From: an uncultured Verrucomicrobiota bacterium
Lineage (GTDB): Bacteria; Verrucomicrobiota; Kiritimatiellia; CAIVKH01
Assembly: GCA_937873455.1 (NCBI GenBank)
Contig: CALMYG010000160.1
Span: forward strand, 1 to 64,000
Direction: 5' to 3'
Length of the DNA stretch: 64,000 nt
In this document: one piece after another, positions 1 through 8,832 of the stretch
Position numbering within the stretch: the stretch's first letter is position 1
Layout: every line of letters begins with the position of its first letter
Program-made: the position numbers and the translations under genes
The notes under the pieces: generated by a model
What the model saw: only the letters and a program-made list of their open reading frames with translations
What the model was told of the DNA's origin: nothing
Databases searched by the model: none

Positions 1-296
1 CCAGCGCCCCCCGCTCCGCCTTGCTGGCCGCCGGTCGTTGACGACCGGCTCGGCCTGCTGGATCAACCGACTCCCCGGACCCCACGAAGCGCGGGGTCTG
101 CCCGACGGCTTCCCGCGGTATCGCATGCGCCTGCGGCGCATAAAGAGGACTGGCTCGTGCACGCTCGCTTTATAATCCTGATGAAATGAATGATGAACGA
201 AAAGGCATCCGCAAGAAATCAGGGATGCCCCCGGTGTGTGGGGTGGGATACACTTCCGCGCTGGAATGTCGCGGCGTGTGCGCGTATAGTGGCGGC
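1..296. other. Intergenic leader with hairpins, no gene assigned
   Basis: No recognisable gene. A frame on the plus strand is open from the left edge to about 189 but its proline/arginine-rich translation matches nothing I know. There is a perfect 8-bp hairpin (CCGGTCGT, 31-38, and ACGACCGG, 41-48) and a GC-rich inverted repeat near 78-98, so this may be a terminator or transcript end of a gene to the left. A TATAAT hexamer at 171-176 could be a -10 element for the following gene, but I see no convincing -35. Confidence 0.4.
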
Positions 297-1190
297 ATGA
301 AAGTTTTGGTAACAGGTTCCAGCGGTTTGATTGGCGGTGCGTTGATTACCCGGCTGACGGGCGCCGGGCATTATGTGGTCCGCCTGGTACGCGGTACGCC
401 GGACCGGAGCCGTGGCGATGTGGTCTGGGACCCGGTAACCGGCCATATTGAACGCTCCCAATTGAAGGGGATTGAAGGGGTGGTTCACCTTGCCGGGGAA
501 AACATCTTGGGCCTATGGACGAAGTCCAAAAAAGAGCGGATTCATAAAAGCCGGGTCGTGGCCACGGAATACCTCGCCGAAGCACTGGCCGGCATGGTGG
601 TACGGCCCGAGGTTATGATTTCCGCATCGGCGGTTGGTTTCTATGGCGATCGGGGCGACGAATGGTTGCCGGAACATGCGCCGGCTGGTCGTGGTTTCCT
701 GCCGCAGCTTTGCCGCGAATGGGAAGATGCCAGCGCCATTGCCCGCAATGCCGGCATTCGCGTGGTGCATCCGCGCATTGGCATCGTGCTGACTCCTCGG
801 GGCGGGGCGCTCGGTCAAATGCTCGGTCCCTTTAAAATGGGGCTGGGAGGACCGATCGGTCGCGGCCGGCAGTACATGAGTTGGATTACGCTCGATGACT
901 TGCTGGATGCGTTTCTTTTCATGTTGGAAAATCCCGAATTGTCGGGTCCGGTGAACGCGGTTTCCCCTGATCCGGTCACCAACCGTGACTTCACCAAAAC
1001 CCTGGCCCGCACGTTGCATCGGCCGGCTTTCTTGCCGGTACCTTCGTTTCTCTTGAATGCGCTGCCGGGCGGCATGGCCCGGGAAACCTTGCTGGCCAGC
1101 GCACGCGTCCAGCCGGCCAAATTGCAACGGGCTGGCTTTACCTACCAACATTCCGACCTCGAATCCGCCTTGACCCACCTGGTCGGCTAA
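297..1190 (+). CDS. TIGR01777-family NAD(P)-dependent epimerase (YfcH-like)
   Basis: The 297-residue product has the length of E. coli YfcH and the layout of the family: an extended-SDR Rossmann domain opening with GSSGLIGGAL at residues 7-16, the family motif GDRGDEWLPE in the middle, and a C-terminal DUF1731-like segment (PVTNRDFTKTLARTLHRP onward). The frame is open further upstream to 186, but that leader is not conserved-looking, and the family starts right at the beta-strand before the glycine motif, so ATG 297 is preferred. No good Shine-Dalgarno is seen. The substrate of the family is not established; a sugar-nucleotide or related epimerase/reductase role is inference. The last 29 bp recur in degraded form at 2376-2404. 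Confidence 0.9.
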   Translation: MKVLVTGSSGLIGGALITRLTGAGHYVVRLVRGTPDRSRGDVVWDPVTGHIERSQLKGIEGVVHLAGENILGLWTKSKKERIHKSRVVATEYLAEALAGMVVRPEVMISASAVGFYGDRGDEWLPEHAPAGRGFLPQLCREWEDASAIARNAGIRVVHPRIGIVLTPRGGALGQMLGPFKMGLGGPIGRGRQYMSWITLDDLLDAFLFMLENPELSGPVNAVSPDPVTNRDFTKTLARTLHRPAFLPVPSFLLNALPGGMARETLLASARVQPAKLQRAGFTYQHSDLESALTHLVG

Positions 1191-1197
1191 ACCCGCG
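1169..1197 (+). repeat. Direct repeat copy 1 (tail of the epimerase gene)
   Basis: The last 22 bases of the epimerase gene plus 7 downstream bases match 2376-2404 at 26 of 29 positions in the same orientation. The repeat brackets the membrane-protein gene in between. Confidence 0.75.
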
Positions 1198-1325
1198 TTT
1201 TCCGGGATAAGGCGTGGATGAGGGCGGGGAAAAAATAAAGGCGACCAGGAAGGTCGCGAAGCCGCCGGACCGCCTCGATTCGCTCTCCGCGAAAAGACGC
1301 TGGATCAACTGGGCCATGGACAGGT

Positions 1326-2096
1326 TTAACCCCGTTTAATTTGATCCCGATCCGCCTTCAGGAACACGTGCCAAGGGAAAAAATATACGGCGTAGACAAG
1401 GGTAAATATCCAGAATGAATGGCTGTTCACATAGTGTACTACCGCAAACACAAATATTAACAGATGCATGCGTATGACGTTGCGATAAGGGCCGATCAGT
1501 GCGTCTTTGAAAAGGGGAACGTCTTCTATGTGCGCTTCTTCCACCTCCACGGGTTCGCTGACGGCCTGTCGCACATTGCCGATAAACGTGCAGGCATCCA
1601 GAAAAAGGCGTCGGCGATCCGACAGGATGCTGGCGATAAGGAAAAACCCGTATAGGGGGAGAAGATTCCAAGCCAGAGCGACCAGCGCTTTGGGGGAAAT
1701 CGTAACGCGAGGCAAAGCGGCTTGTACGTCATCGTTCAATGGGAAAAAGTGAGCCAGTAAGGAGGCGTGAACCAGATGAAACAGGCCAAAATGAAAACTA
1801 AAGAAGGCCAAAAAGACACAGGCAACCAGGATGGCGCCCGCGATGAACGAAGCGCGTTTGTGCCGTTCAAAATCCGGATGTGTGACCATGACATATAAAA
1901 AGTAACCGCCTGCTCCCATTACCACAAAAACGGTTAGATACCCGGTTACCAGGCTGGACAACCACAAGCTCCAGACCAGGTCATCCGTGTTCCACGATAA
2001 CCACCATGCTGAACCCAGTCCGATAAAAAAAGCCAGTATGTCGGGCCAGAAGCTTGCCGCATGACCGGTACCTGCGCTCTTGAGTTGTGGTTTCAC
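1326..2096 (-). CDS. Polytopic membrane protein, DUF6498-like
   Basis: Hydrophobic protein of about 256 residues with roughly six predicted membrane helices, separated by a charged cytosolic loop (VEVEEAHIEDVPLFKDALIG) in the second half. The order of helices and the final RMHLLIFVFAVVHY segment resemble DUF6498 membrane proteins, but this is a weak resemblance. I chose GTG at 2094-2096 because GAGGGA sits six bases upstream; a TTG at 2130-2132 in the same frame would add 12 residues but has no ribosome-binding site. The gene is reversed relative to its neighbours and lies inside the 29-bp duplication of the epimerase tail, so it may have arrived by insertion. Function unknown. Confidence 0.7.
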   Translation of the reverse strand: MKPQLKSAGTGHAASFWPDILAFFIGLGSAWWLSWNTDDLVWSLWLSSLVTGYLTVFVVMGAGGYFLYVMVTHPDFERHKRASFIAGAILVACVFLAFFSFHFGLFHLVHASLLAHFFPLNDDVQAALPRVTISPKALVALAWNLLPLYGFFLIASILSDRRRLFLDACTFIGNVRQAVSEPVEVEEAHIEDVPLFKDALIGPYRNVIRMHLLIFVFAVVHYVNSHSFWIFTLVYAVYFFPWHVFLKADRDQIKRG

Positions 2097-2496
2097 CTTT
2101 AATCCCTCTATCTTGGTGCCGTTATGTGTCAACGCATGAAAGTTTTTGCCGTAATACTACCCGGATATTTTTCGTATCCGCAATCTGCGAATGTAGAAAA
2201 GGCGTTCTTGGAACGTTTAAGGATGGTCCGCGCATAATTCGCGGTTCGGCAGGCTTCTCTTGCCGACGGCCTTGCATACGGAGAGGCCTAGCATGGTTAC
2301 ATGCCGCGATGGGCGGGAGAGCCGGAGTCAATCACTCAAAATCTGGCTAAATTGTTTCTGTGTCCCGGAATTTGACTTGACCCATTTGGTCGGCTAAACC
2401 TGCGCCCTGTTAAAGCGGTTTACTTCCTGGGGCGACTGGGGTAATATTCCCAAACATGTGGAGGTTTAGGTCTCGGTTACGATTGGTGATTTAAGT
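2097..2496. other. Gene-free gap with a remnant of the epimerase tail
   Basis: About 400 bp without a credible gene. It holds the second copy of the epimerase tail (2376-2404) and the upstream region of the large exported protein. No terminator with a T-run and no clear promoter were recognised. Confidence 0.5.
2376..2404 (+). repeat. Direct repeat copy 2 (orphan epimerase tail)
   Basis: 26 of 29 bases match 1169-1197, including the stop codon context CGGCTAAACC. No other part of the epimerase gene is recognisable upstream, so this is an orphan 3' end. Confidence 0.7.
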
Positions 2497-5400
2497 ATGG
2501 GACAGTTGCATAACAAGGGATTCGGGAGCATCACGCCAACCCGATGGCGGCTCAACGGTTGGCTGACCGCCCTTACGGCTGCGCTGTGCTTCCTTGTTCT
2601 TGTTGCGCAGGTATCCGCCCGCCAAGTGCGCGTGGCGACGTTTAATGTGGAAGTCGGTGTCGCCTCGCCCGGCAGCGCCAGTTACGAGGCGGCCAAAGCC
2701 ATCCTGGCCCGCATCGATGCCGATATCATTGGTTTTCAGGAGTTGAACCTCTCTTCCGAAGCGAACTGGCGGCAACTGGCTTCGGAGTTGGGCTACGATC
2801 ACGTGTTGCTGGGCGCCAGCACGCCGTCGTTGTCCGGAGGTTACCGGGTTGGGTATTTCAGCCGTTATCCCATTACCGATTCTCATGCCATTCTATCCCC
2901 GCCGGGGGCGAACGAGCTGACCCGCTCGCCGTTGCGCATGGCGGTGAATGTCGCCGGAGCAGCCAAGCCTCTGGTCCTTTGGAACATGCACCAGAAGGCG
3001 ATGGGGGGTAGCGACAACCAGTTTCGGCGCGCGGTGGAAGCGTTGCGCATTGTCCAGGATATCGATGCGTACCGTCAGCAAAACCCGGATCACGATGAAT
3101 TCGTCATGCTCGGCGATCTGAATGCTGATGTGTTTGCCGAGTCGCAAGTGTCTTTGTTCAACAGCATACCCTCGGGCATGCCGGCCAGTTATGTTTTGGG
3201 GTCGGACATAACGTTTCCCGTGGCCTACCGGTTGTTTCCGGATCAACGCTATGCGAACGCAGGCGGTGGGATGCATCGCGTGGACGCTTTCCAACAGGGT
3301 AATACTTCCCGGGCCACCTATGTCGGCCGGGACGTCATTTACAACAGCGTGTTGGATTATATTCTGGTGAGCACGGCGCTGCGCGACAACCCGCTCGGTC
3401 CGCCGGCCGGCGAGGTGTATCATTCCGCCCGCGATGTTGCCACCGGCGGCGCAGGTTTGCCGAAGGCCGGCGCGATCCCTGCCGCGACCGCCAGTTTGAC
3501 CGCCTCCGATCATTTGGCGGTGTTTGTGGACTTCAACATGACCGATGACGGAGGGCAGGTGTTATCGGTATGGCCGGATACCGCAATTTCCGTGGTGGGC
3601 GATCCCGGCGGGCCTTTCGTCCCGGATCGGTGGTTTTACACGATCCAACACGAAAACCCCGAGCCGCTGGCCTGGTCGGCCTCAACCGATGCGCCCTGGC
3701 TAACACTGGTCACCACCAATGGCGTCTTGCCCGCCAATGAACCGTTTGAGTTGGATGCCCTATTGGATGAAGCGACGATGCCGACCCTGCCCGGAACCTA
3801 TTTTGCCAACCTTCGGATTCGCGATGTTTCCGGACTTCAGTCGATCACCCGCCGGGTTATTCTCAGCGTTCGTCAACCGGCGCGGTTGGCGGTTACGCCC
3901 TCGACGGATTTCCATTCCGGCGGAATTCCAGGCGGGCCGTTTTCGCCGGCCTCGCGGATCTACACCCTCGCGAACACCGGCCAGCGCCCGCTGGATTGGG
4001 CCGTCTCAAACGCCTACCCATGGCTGATGGTGTCGCCTTCGGCGGGAACCCTGGGCGTCGGGGCCGTCATTGCCGTCACGGCCGTCGTGACCTCCGCGGC
4101 CACCGACCTTGATGAAGGTGTTTTCACCGACACCCTGACGTTCGAAAACCTTAACAACGGCGACGGAAACGCCGTCCGCGCGGTGTCCTTGAATATTGGC
4201 TACCGGGATTACTACACGCAGGCATTTCCGTTTGGCGCTCCGTTTGCATTGACGAATCGAACCATCACCTTCACCCCGGTCGGCGATGGCTCGGCCTACG
4301 ACGTTTGTTCGATTCCGGCCGAAACCCTGCCGACCGATCCGTCAATAGGTACCGATCTTTTACTGAAGGATGACTCGTTTGCCTCTCTGACCCTGGGCTC
4401 CGGTAGCCGTGTACCTTTCTTCGGCGCCTCCTACGACCGCCTGTTCATCGGTAGTAACGGGTATATTACGTTTGATCAGGGCGATACCAGGCTGACCGAA
4501 ACCATGAGCAATCATTTTGCCCGGATACGGATCGCTGCGTTACTCACCGATCTGAATCCCGGGACTGGCGGGGTGGTTCGACTGCTGGTGTCGGCTGATC
4601 GCGTCTCGGTTAGTTACCTCGACGTTCCCCGGTTTCCGAATTATGGCGCCAACACGTTTCAGATCGAGCTGTTTTTCGATGGCATGATCCGGATCACCTA
4701 TTTGGGTATAGATGCCTATTCAAGTGTTGTCGGATTATCAGCCGGACAGGGTATTCCGCCGGGCTTCACGCCCAGCGATTTTACCGTCTATCCGGGATGT
4801 CTGCCGCCCATCTTTGGCGTTCCGTTCGTTTGGGATGTCACCGCGCGGGGAGCTACCGTTATCGTGCCGGTCGTGGCGGAGGATCGGTCGCGTTTTGACG
4901 GTTATGGCGTAGTGATTGCGCCGTCCGAAACCGCCTTCCTGCCTTCGCTTGAGGACGCCTCGGCGCTGATCGTATCTGCTACCGGAGCGCTGCCGGAAAT
5001 GATGGAATTCGTAGTTACCGGCTTGGTGGCTGAAACCACGTACGCCGTGCGCGCGTATGTGTTGGAGGAGGGGACGCCCCGCTATTCCGGTCGTGGAGTG
5101 TTCACTACCGACGTACTGAATCCCGGCAACCTTATCCCGGTCATCACCGGGCCGGGCTTCTATGCGCAGAACTTTAATTCCCTGCCTAGCGCGGGGACCA
5201 TAACCTGGAGAGATAACATGACGCTTCCCGGATGGTATGCCCAGCGCACCGGTTCGGGGACGACCCTCGTTGCCAACGCGGGCACCAGCACAACCGGAAA
5301 CTTGTATAACTACGGTACGGCAAATACCACCGACCGCGCATTGGGCTCCCTTGGCTCCGGTACCGCCGGCAGTTTTGCCTGGGGCGTGGCGGTACACAAC

Positions 5401-6396
5401 GCCACCGACCTTCCGGTTACGTTGAACACCTTGTCCTATGTCGGCGAGCAATGGCGGAACAGCGCGGCCGCCGCGCAAAACGTTACCTTCTCGTATCGCA
5501 CCGGACCCGTCGCCATCACCAACCTCTCGCCCGGGTCCGATGCGGGCTGGTCCGCCTACCCCGCGCTGGATTTCGTCTCTCCAGTCACCGGTGGTTCTTC
5601 TGGCGCGCTCAACGGCAATGATGCGTCCAACCGGTCGCCCCGGTCCGCCGCATTGGGCCTTGTACTTCCGCCCGGTCACTGGATCACCTTCCGGTGGCGG
5701 GATGTTGATCATAGCGGTAGTGATCATGGCTTCGCCATCGACGACTTCCTGCTCACGTGGACCCTGCCGGATCTGTCTCCGGTCATCACCAGCGAACTCT
5801 TCGCCCAAGGTCAGGTTGGCCAACCCTTTGCTTATACAATCACGGCGTCCGGTAACCCCGCATACTTCGATGCCGAAGGACTTCCCGAAGGGTTGTTCAT
5901 CAACGATCAGACCGGATGGATCAACGGCACCCCGTTGAGCACCGGCAGCTACGACGTCGTCATCTCGGCGGAAAATACCGCCGGGCGGGATGCCGCCGTG
6001 CTGGTGGTGCGGATTGATCCGCCGGCGGAACCTGATCCGTTTCTGGCGTGGAGCGGGGGACAACCTCCCAGCGATGAGTTGTTGTTGCGATACGCCTTGG
6101 GCGGCGCCGCTGGTATGCTGAGCGAGGGACAACCCTTACAAATGGTCGTTGAAGACGGACAGGTGAAAGTCATCGCGCTGGTGCGTGTCAACGATTCCGC
6201 CTTGTCGGTGATCGGCGAAACCGCGACGGAGGTGGAGGCCTTATCCATGCCGGAATGGATTGACGTACATCCCGGCGTGCCCGGCCCCGACCAATCGGAT
6301 ACGCCGTCCGGCATCCAGCGACGTGAATACCCCGTCGCCTCCGATGTCGAAGACACCGGCTTCCTGCGGTTCCGGATATTCTGGGACGCGCCCTGA
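2497..6396 (+). CDS. Large exported protein: endonuclease/exonuclease/phosphatase domain plus beta-rich modules
   Basis: 1299 residues. A basic N-terminus with a hydrophobic stretch (about residues 20-42) is a signal peptide. Residues ~45-350 form an endonuclease/exonuclease/phosphatase fold: RVATFNVE, IIGFQELN, VMLGDLNAD and TASDHLAVFV supply the expected Asn, metal-binding Glu, Asp/Asn and Asp-His residues. Then follow two BACON-like modules (each with PLAWS/PLDWA and APWLTL/YPWLMV), a nidogen-like beta region around 570-760, a fibronectin-III-like region, a jelly-roll-like region opening with YAQNFNSLP, and a putative-Ig module (GLPEGLFIND, GTPLSTGSYDV). The C-terminus GFLRFRIFW resembles the ends of secreted PVC proteins. 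The likely role is extracellular nuclease or phosphodiesterase; the substrate cannot be told from sequence. It is a single gene with its own leader. Confidence 0.85.
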   Translation: MGQLHNKGFGSITPTRWRLNGWLTALTAALCFLVLVAQVSARQVRVATFNVEVGVASPGSASYEAAKAILARIDADIIGFQELNLSSEANWRQLASELGYDHVLLGASTPSLSGGYRVGYFSRYPITDSHAILSPPGANELTRSPLRMAVNVAGAAKPLVLWNMHQKAMGGSDNQFRRAVEALRIVQDIDAYRQQNPDHDEFVMLGDLNADVFAESQVSLFNSIPSGMPASYVLGSDITFPVAYRLFPDQRYANAGGGMHRVDAFQQGNTSRATYVGRDVIYNSVLDYILVSTALRDNPLGPPAGEVYHSARDVATGGAGLPKAGAIPAATASLTASDHLAVFVDFNMTDDGGQVLSVWPDTAISVVGDPGGPFVPDRWFYTIQHENPEPLAWSASTDAPWLTLVTTNGVLPANEPFELDALLDEATMPTLPGTYFANLRIRDVSGLQSITRRVILSVRQPARLAVTPSTDFHSGGIPGGPFSPASRIYTLANTGQRPLDWAVSNAYPWLMVSPSAGTLGVGAVIAVTAVVTSAATDLDEGVFTDTLTFENLNNGDGNAVRAVSLNIGYRDYYTQAFPFGAPFALTNRTITFTPVGDGSAYDVCSIPAETLPTDPSIGTDLLLKDDSFASLTLGSGSRVPFFGASYDRLFIGSNGYITFDQGDTRLTETMSNHFARIRIAALLTDLNPGTGGVVRLLVSADRVSVSYLDVPRFPNYGANTFQIELFFDGMIRITYLGIDAYSSVVGLSAGQGIPPGFTPSDFTVYPGCLPPIFGVPFVWDVTARGATVIVPVVAEDRSRFDGYGVVIAPSETAFLPSLEDASALIVSATGALPEMMEFVVTGLVAETTYAVRAYVLEEGTPRYSGRGVFTTDVLNPGNLIPVITGPGFYAQNFNSLPSAGTITWRDNMTLPGWYAQRTGSGTTLVANAGTSTTGNLYNYGTANTTDRALGSLGSGTAGSFAWGVAVHNATDLPVTLNTLSYVGEQWRNSAAAAQNVTFSYRTGPVAITNLSPGSDAGWSAYPALDFVSPVTGGSSGALNGNDASNRSPRSAALGLVLPPGHWITFRWRDVDHSGSDHGFAIDDFLLTWTLPDLSPVITSELFAQGQVGQPFAYTITASGNPAYFDAEGLPEGLFINDQTGWINGTPLSTGSYDVVISAENTAGRDAAVLVVRIDPPAEPDPFLAWSGGQPPSDELLLRYALGGAAGMLSEGQPLQMVVEDGQVKVIALVRVNDSALSVIGETATEVEALSMPEWIDVHPGVPGPDQSDTPSGIQRREYPVASDVEDTGFLRFRIFWDAP

Positions 6397-6664
6397 TCTT
6401 CAACCTGCGCGGTGATGACATCCTTTTTATCGGTACTAGTATGAAGACGGGTTGACAACGATTCGCTGTCCCCGGTTGTCACCGATATTTTATGGATGAC
6501 GGCGCTTTGAGCTGTGCGCCGTGGTGGGGAGGGAATAGCTGTACCCTGAGTCTTCGGAGGGATCGGCGCGGCCTATGCTCAGCATGGAGCATGATAAAAG
6601 CTTTTCCGGTTGGATAAGTTGTGTTTTCATAAGCTAGTGGCAGTAATTAGAATGTATAAATCGT
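6397..6664. other. Intergenic region between two exported-protein genes
   Basis: 268 bp, progressively A/T-richer toward the next start. A small hairpin ATGCTC/GAGCAT lies near 6574-6592. No terminator or clear promoter could be assigned. Confidence 0.4.
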
Positions 6665-7858
6665 ATGAAGCCACAAATCTGTATCTTGATTGTTTGCTTC
6701 TGCCGGTTGGCTTTTCCGGTAAGCGCTGGCGACATATCCTTGTGGCGCGTTTTGGGTGTTGAAACATCGGTAATAACGGATGTTACCACAGACGGATACC
6801 TTGTTTGGATAAACGAATCGGAGGGGCAAATAGACCGAATTCAAGTGGCTACGTCGCTTGATCCAACAAACTGGATCCATTTCACCTCGGTGTTGGTGAC
6901 GGGTTCTTTTGTCTCGTACAGGGTGTTGACACCGGAATCGCCGGATTATCTGGTTATCGATTTATCGGAAGGGCCATCGGCGACGAATTATCCCGTGACT
7001 TGGCTGGCTGCCGCTCCATACGGTGGTTGGCCGGAAGAATATAGATCATCAAAGATAGTGTGCCGCCGCATTCCACCGGGAACATTCATGATGGGAGCAC
7101 CTACCAACGAGTTGGGGCGAGATTCCGATGAACGGCAACATCTGGTAACGATATACCAGACGTATTACATCGGGGTTTTTGAGGTCACTCAAAAGCAGTG
7201 GGAGCGGGTGATGGGGACGTGGCCCAGTTATTTTACAAACTCCACATATCGCGACACGCGGCCGGTGGAGCAGGTAAGCTACTATGATATCCGAGAGTGC
7301 GCGGTAAATAAGGGTGATCCAGCGGTGTACTGGCCAAGTAACAACGTGGTGAACGCGAATTCATTTATGGGAAAGCTGCGCGAAAAAACCGGGTTGATGA
7401 CGCTGGATTTACCTACCGAGACACAGTGGGAGTATGCATGCAGGGCGGGAACAGCCACTGCTTTAAACTCAGGACAGAACCTGACCAACAGGATTCGGGA
7501 CGAAGCTATGAATCTCGTAGGACGCTATATAGACAATCATCCTGGAGGATATTCATGGGATGAGGGAGTGAATACAGGAGGTGGTACGGCGAAGGTTGGA
7601 AGCTATCAGGCGAATGCTTGGGGGTTGTATGACATGCACGGAAACGTGTCGGAATGGTGTTTAGATGGGTACGGAGCTTATCCGGGTACCGTTACAAACC
7701 AGAACTGGGAAGTATTGGGTACAAACCGGATCATACGTGGTGGAGGCTGGAATAGCGAAGCGCGGACGTGCCGGTCTGCAAATCGGAATTTCTACCTTAA
7801 CGGACCGAGCCATCGAAGTCCCAGTGGCGGTTTCCGCATTGTCATTACATTCCAGTGA
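6665..7858 (+). CDS. Exported formylglycine-generating-enzyme-like (SUMF1/FGE-sulfatase fold) protein
   Basis: 397 residues with a signal peptide (residues 1-21, ending FPVSA). Residues ~22-110 are a beta-rich N-terminal region. From ~130 on comes the FGE fold: IPPGTFMMGAPTNE, the acidic/His segment, YYIGVFEVTQKQWERVMG, LPTETQWEYACRAG, NAWGLYDMHGNVSEWCLDG and RGGGWNSEARTCRSANR. In true formylglycine-generating enzymes the segment after the Gly-Gly motif carries the paired catalytic cysteines; here it reads WNSEARTC with only one cysteine, so sulfatase-activating chemistry is unlikely. The fold is widely reused in PVC exported proteins, often of unknown role. Codon use looks more A/T-rich than in the neighbouring genes, which hints at a different history. 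Confidence 0.85.
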   Translation: MKPQICILIVCFCRLAFPVSAGDISLWRVLGVETSVITDVTTDGYLVWINESEGQIDRIQVATSLDPTNWIHFTSVLVTGSFVSYRVLTPESPDYLVIDLSEGPSATNYPVTWLAAAPYGGWPEEYRSSKIVCRRIPPGTFMMGAPTNELGRDSDERQHLVTIYQTYYIGVFEVTQKQWERVMGTWPSYFTNSTYRDTRPVEQVSYYDIRECAVNKGDPAVYWPSNNVVNANSFMGKLREKTGLMTLDLPTETQWEYACRAGTATALNSGQNLTNRIRDEAMNLVGRYIDNHPGGYSWDEGVNTGGGTAKVGSYQANAWGLYDMHGNVSEWCLDGYGAYPGTVTNQNWEVLGTNRIIRGGGWNSEARTCRSANRNFYLNGPSHRSPSGGFRIVITFQ

Positions 7859-7967
7859 AGGCTTTTGATGAAGTATATGACTTGACGGCGGCAACAACGG
7901 TCATCAGCGCATGGGTGGCCTGCGCCAAGGTGGAGGGACCGGGAGGATCGTCCGGAAGGACGCTGAA

Positions 7968-8076
7968 GGCGGAGGCAGGCGCCCCGCCTCCCAATCACGC
8001 CTTCTTCCCGCCATGCCGGTATGCCCGGCTTTTGTTGTGCTCATGCTTGAGCATGACGGATCATTCGATGTCCACG
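7968..8076. repeat. 109-bp direct repeat, copy A
   Basis: Matches 8833-8941 at 105 of 109 positions, same orientation. Read on the minus strand it contains the last codons and stop of a MazG-like gene (…VDIE stop) followed by a hairpin TCATGC/GCATGA and a GC-rich inverted repeat (GGAGGC…GCCTCC). The DUF433/DUF5615 pair lies between the two copies. Confidence 0.85.
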
Positions 8077-8120
8077 TTCAGTCGCCCATAGGCATTAAGG
8101 GTGCGTATCATAATCGTCAG
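8061..8120 (-). pseudogene. 3' remnant of a MazG-like nucleotide pyrophosphohydrolase gene, copy A
   Basis: The minus strand reads IMIRTLNAYGRLNVDIE followed by TGA at 8061-8063. This is the C-terminal helix signature of MazG-like NTP pyrophosphohydrolases (xDIxIRxLDxxGRLGxDI). The reading frame runs directly into the 3' end of the DUF5615 toxin gene, so the rest of the gene is missing. Confidence 0.6.
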
Positions 8121-8434
8121 ATGTTGACTTCCGAGTAGCCACCGGGCCGAAGGGCGTCTAGCGCCTCGCGAACAGCCGATATTCTTTTGCTAATACGCGG
8201 CCATGATGTGGTGGTGAGCACCAGTATGCTGATCTTTCGCGCACTCAGGTTCTGCTGATACTTCAGATTCTTGTCGGTGGTAATGAGGACATCATAGCGA
8301 TCGGTTTCAGCCTGCAAAATCAACTCGCCATTCAGCAGTCCGGACCATCCTCGCTCTGCCGCGGTGTCCACCACATGGGGATGCAGGTGGCGACGAAGAG
8401 GAACCGGCGTGCCCTAGTCAAAAAGGATTTTCAT
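8117..8434 (-). pseudogene. DUF5615 PIN-like toxin, interrupted by an amber codon
   Basis: Read from ATG at 8432-8434, the frame gives MKILFD, then TAG (8414-8416), then GTPVPLRRHLHPHVVDTA and on to a stop at 8117-8119 (105 codons in all). The intact family begins MKILFDxGTPxPLR, so a single C-to-T change of a Gln codon CAG would explain the stop. The rest (GWSGLLNGELI, YDVLITTDKNLKYQQNL) is well preserved and open. The start overlaps the antitoxin stop as ATGA, the usual coupling for this DUF433/DUF5615 toxin-antitoxin pair. DUF5615 proteins have a PIN-like nuclease fold; loss of the start would inactivate it unless the stop is read through or translation restarts at GTG near 8374. Confidence 0.85.
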
Positions 8435-8661
8435 ACTGGCGCATCAGCGGTAAGACCGGCAGACGCATGTTCCAAAACAGCTTCCACCTGTTTACGGGTA
8501 ACGCCCGGAAACCATTCCAGAAAATCATCCACCGAGGCGCCGTCCTCAATATTGTCAAACAAGGCGCGCACCGGAACCCTGGTTCCTTTGAAAACCCACG
8601 AGCCGCTCATTTTCCCGTTAACCTGTTCGACATCCGGGCACCTGTCCCAATTGCTTTTCAT
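8431..8661 (-). CDS. DUF433 antitoxin
   Basis: 76 residues with the DUF433 pattern: an N-terminal segment ending SGSWVFKGTRVPVRALFDNIEDGASVDDFLEWFPGV, then TRKQVEAVLEHA, a homeodomain-like DNA-binding fold. The stop overlaps the start of the DUF5615 toxin frame (ATGA), giving translational coupling in a two-gene operon. Antitoxins of this class neutralise the PIN-like partner and probably repress their own promoter. The antitoxin is intact while the partner carries a nonsense codon. Confidence 0.85.
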   Translation of the reverse strand: MKSNWDRCPDVEQVNGKMSGSWVFKGTRVPVRALFDNIEDGASVDDFLEWFPGVTRKQVEAVLEHASAGLTADAPV

Positions 8662-8832
8662 GATGCAAGGTTACCTTCAATCCTTTGGCAACTCAAACCA
8701 ATTTCCGGATATCCGGGGCCCATGGCGGTTGGCAGCGTGGAGTTTCTGGTGAAATAGGGGAAATGGGCTTTTGCATAGGTGGAGTCATAGGGGGCATCCA
8801 TCGATGCGGCGATGCCTTCCGGGGAAGCTCAC
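8662..8832. other. Upstream region of the DUF433 gene
   Basis: Gene-free stretch between the antitoxin start and repeat copy B. No palindromic operator or convincing promoter hexamers were recognised. Confidence 0.35.

Noticed and set aside
171-176. Promoter at TATAAT upstream of the epimerase gene
   Set aside because: No matching -35 element at 16-18 bases, and the gene start is over 110 bases downstream.
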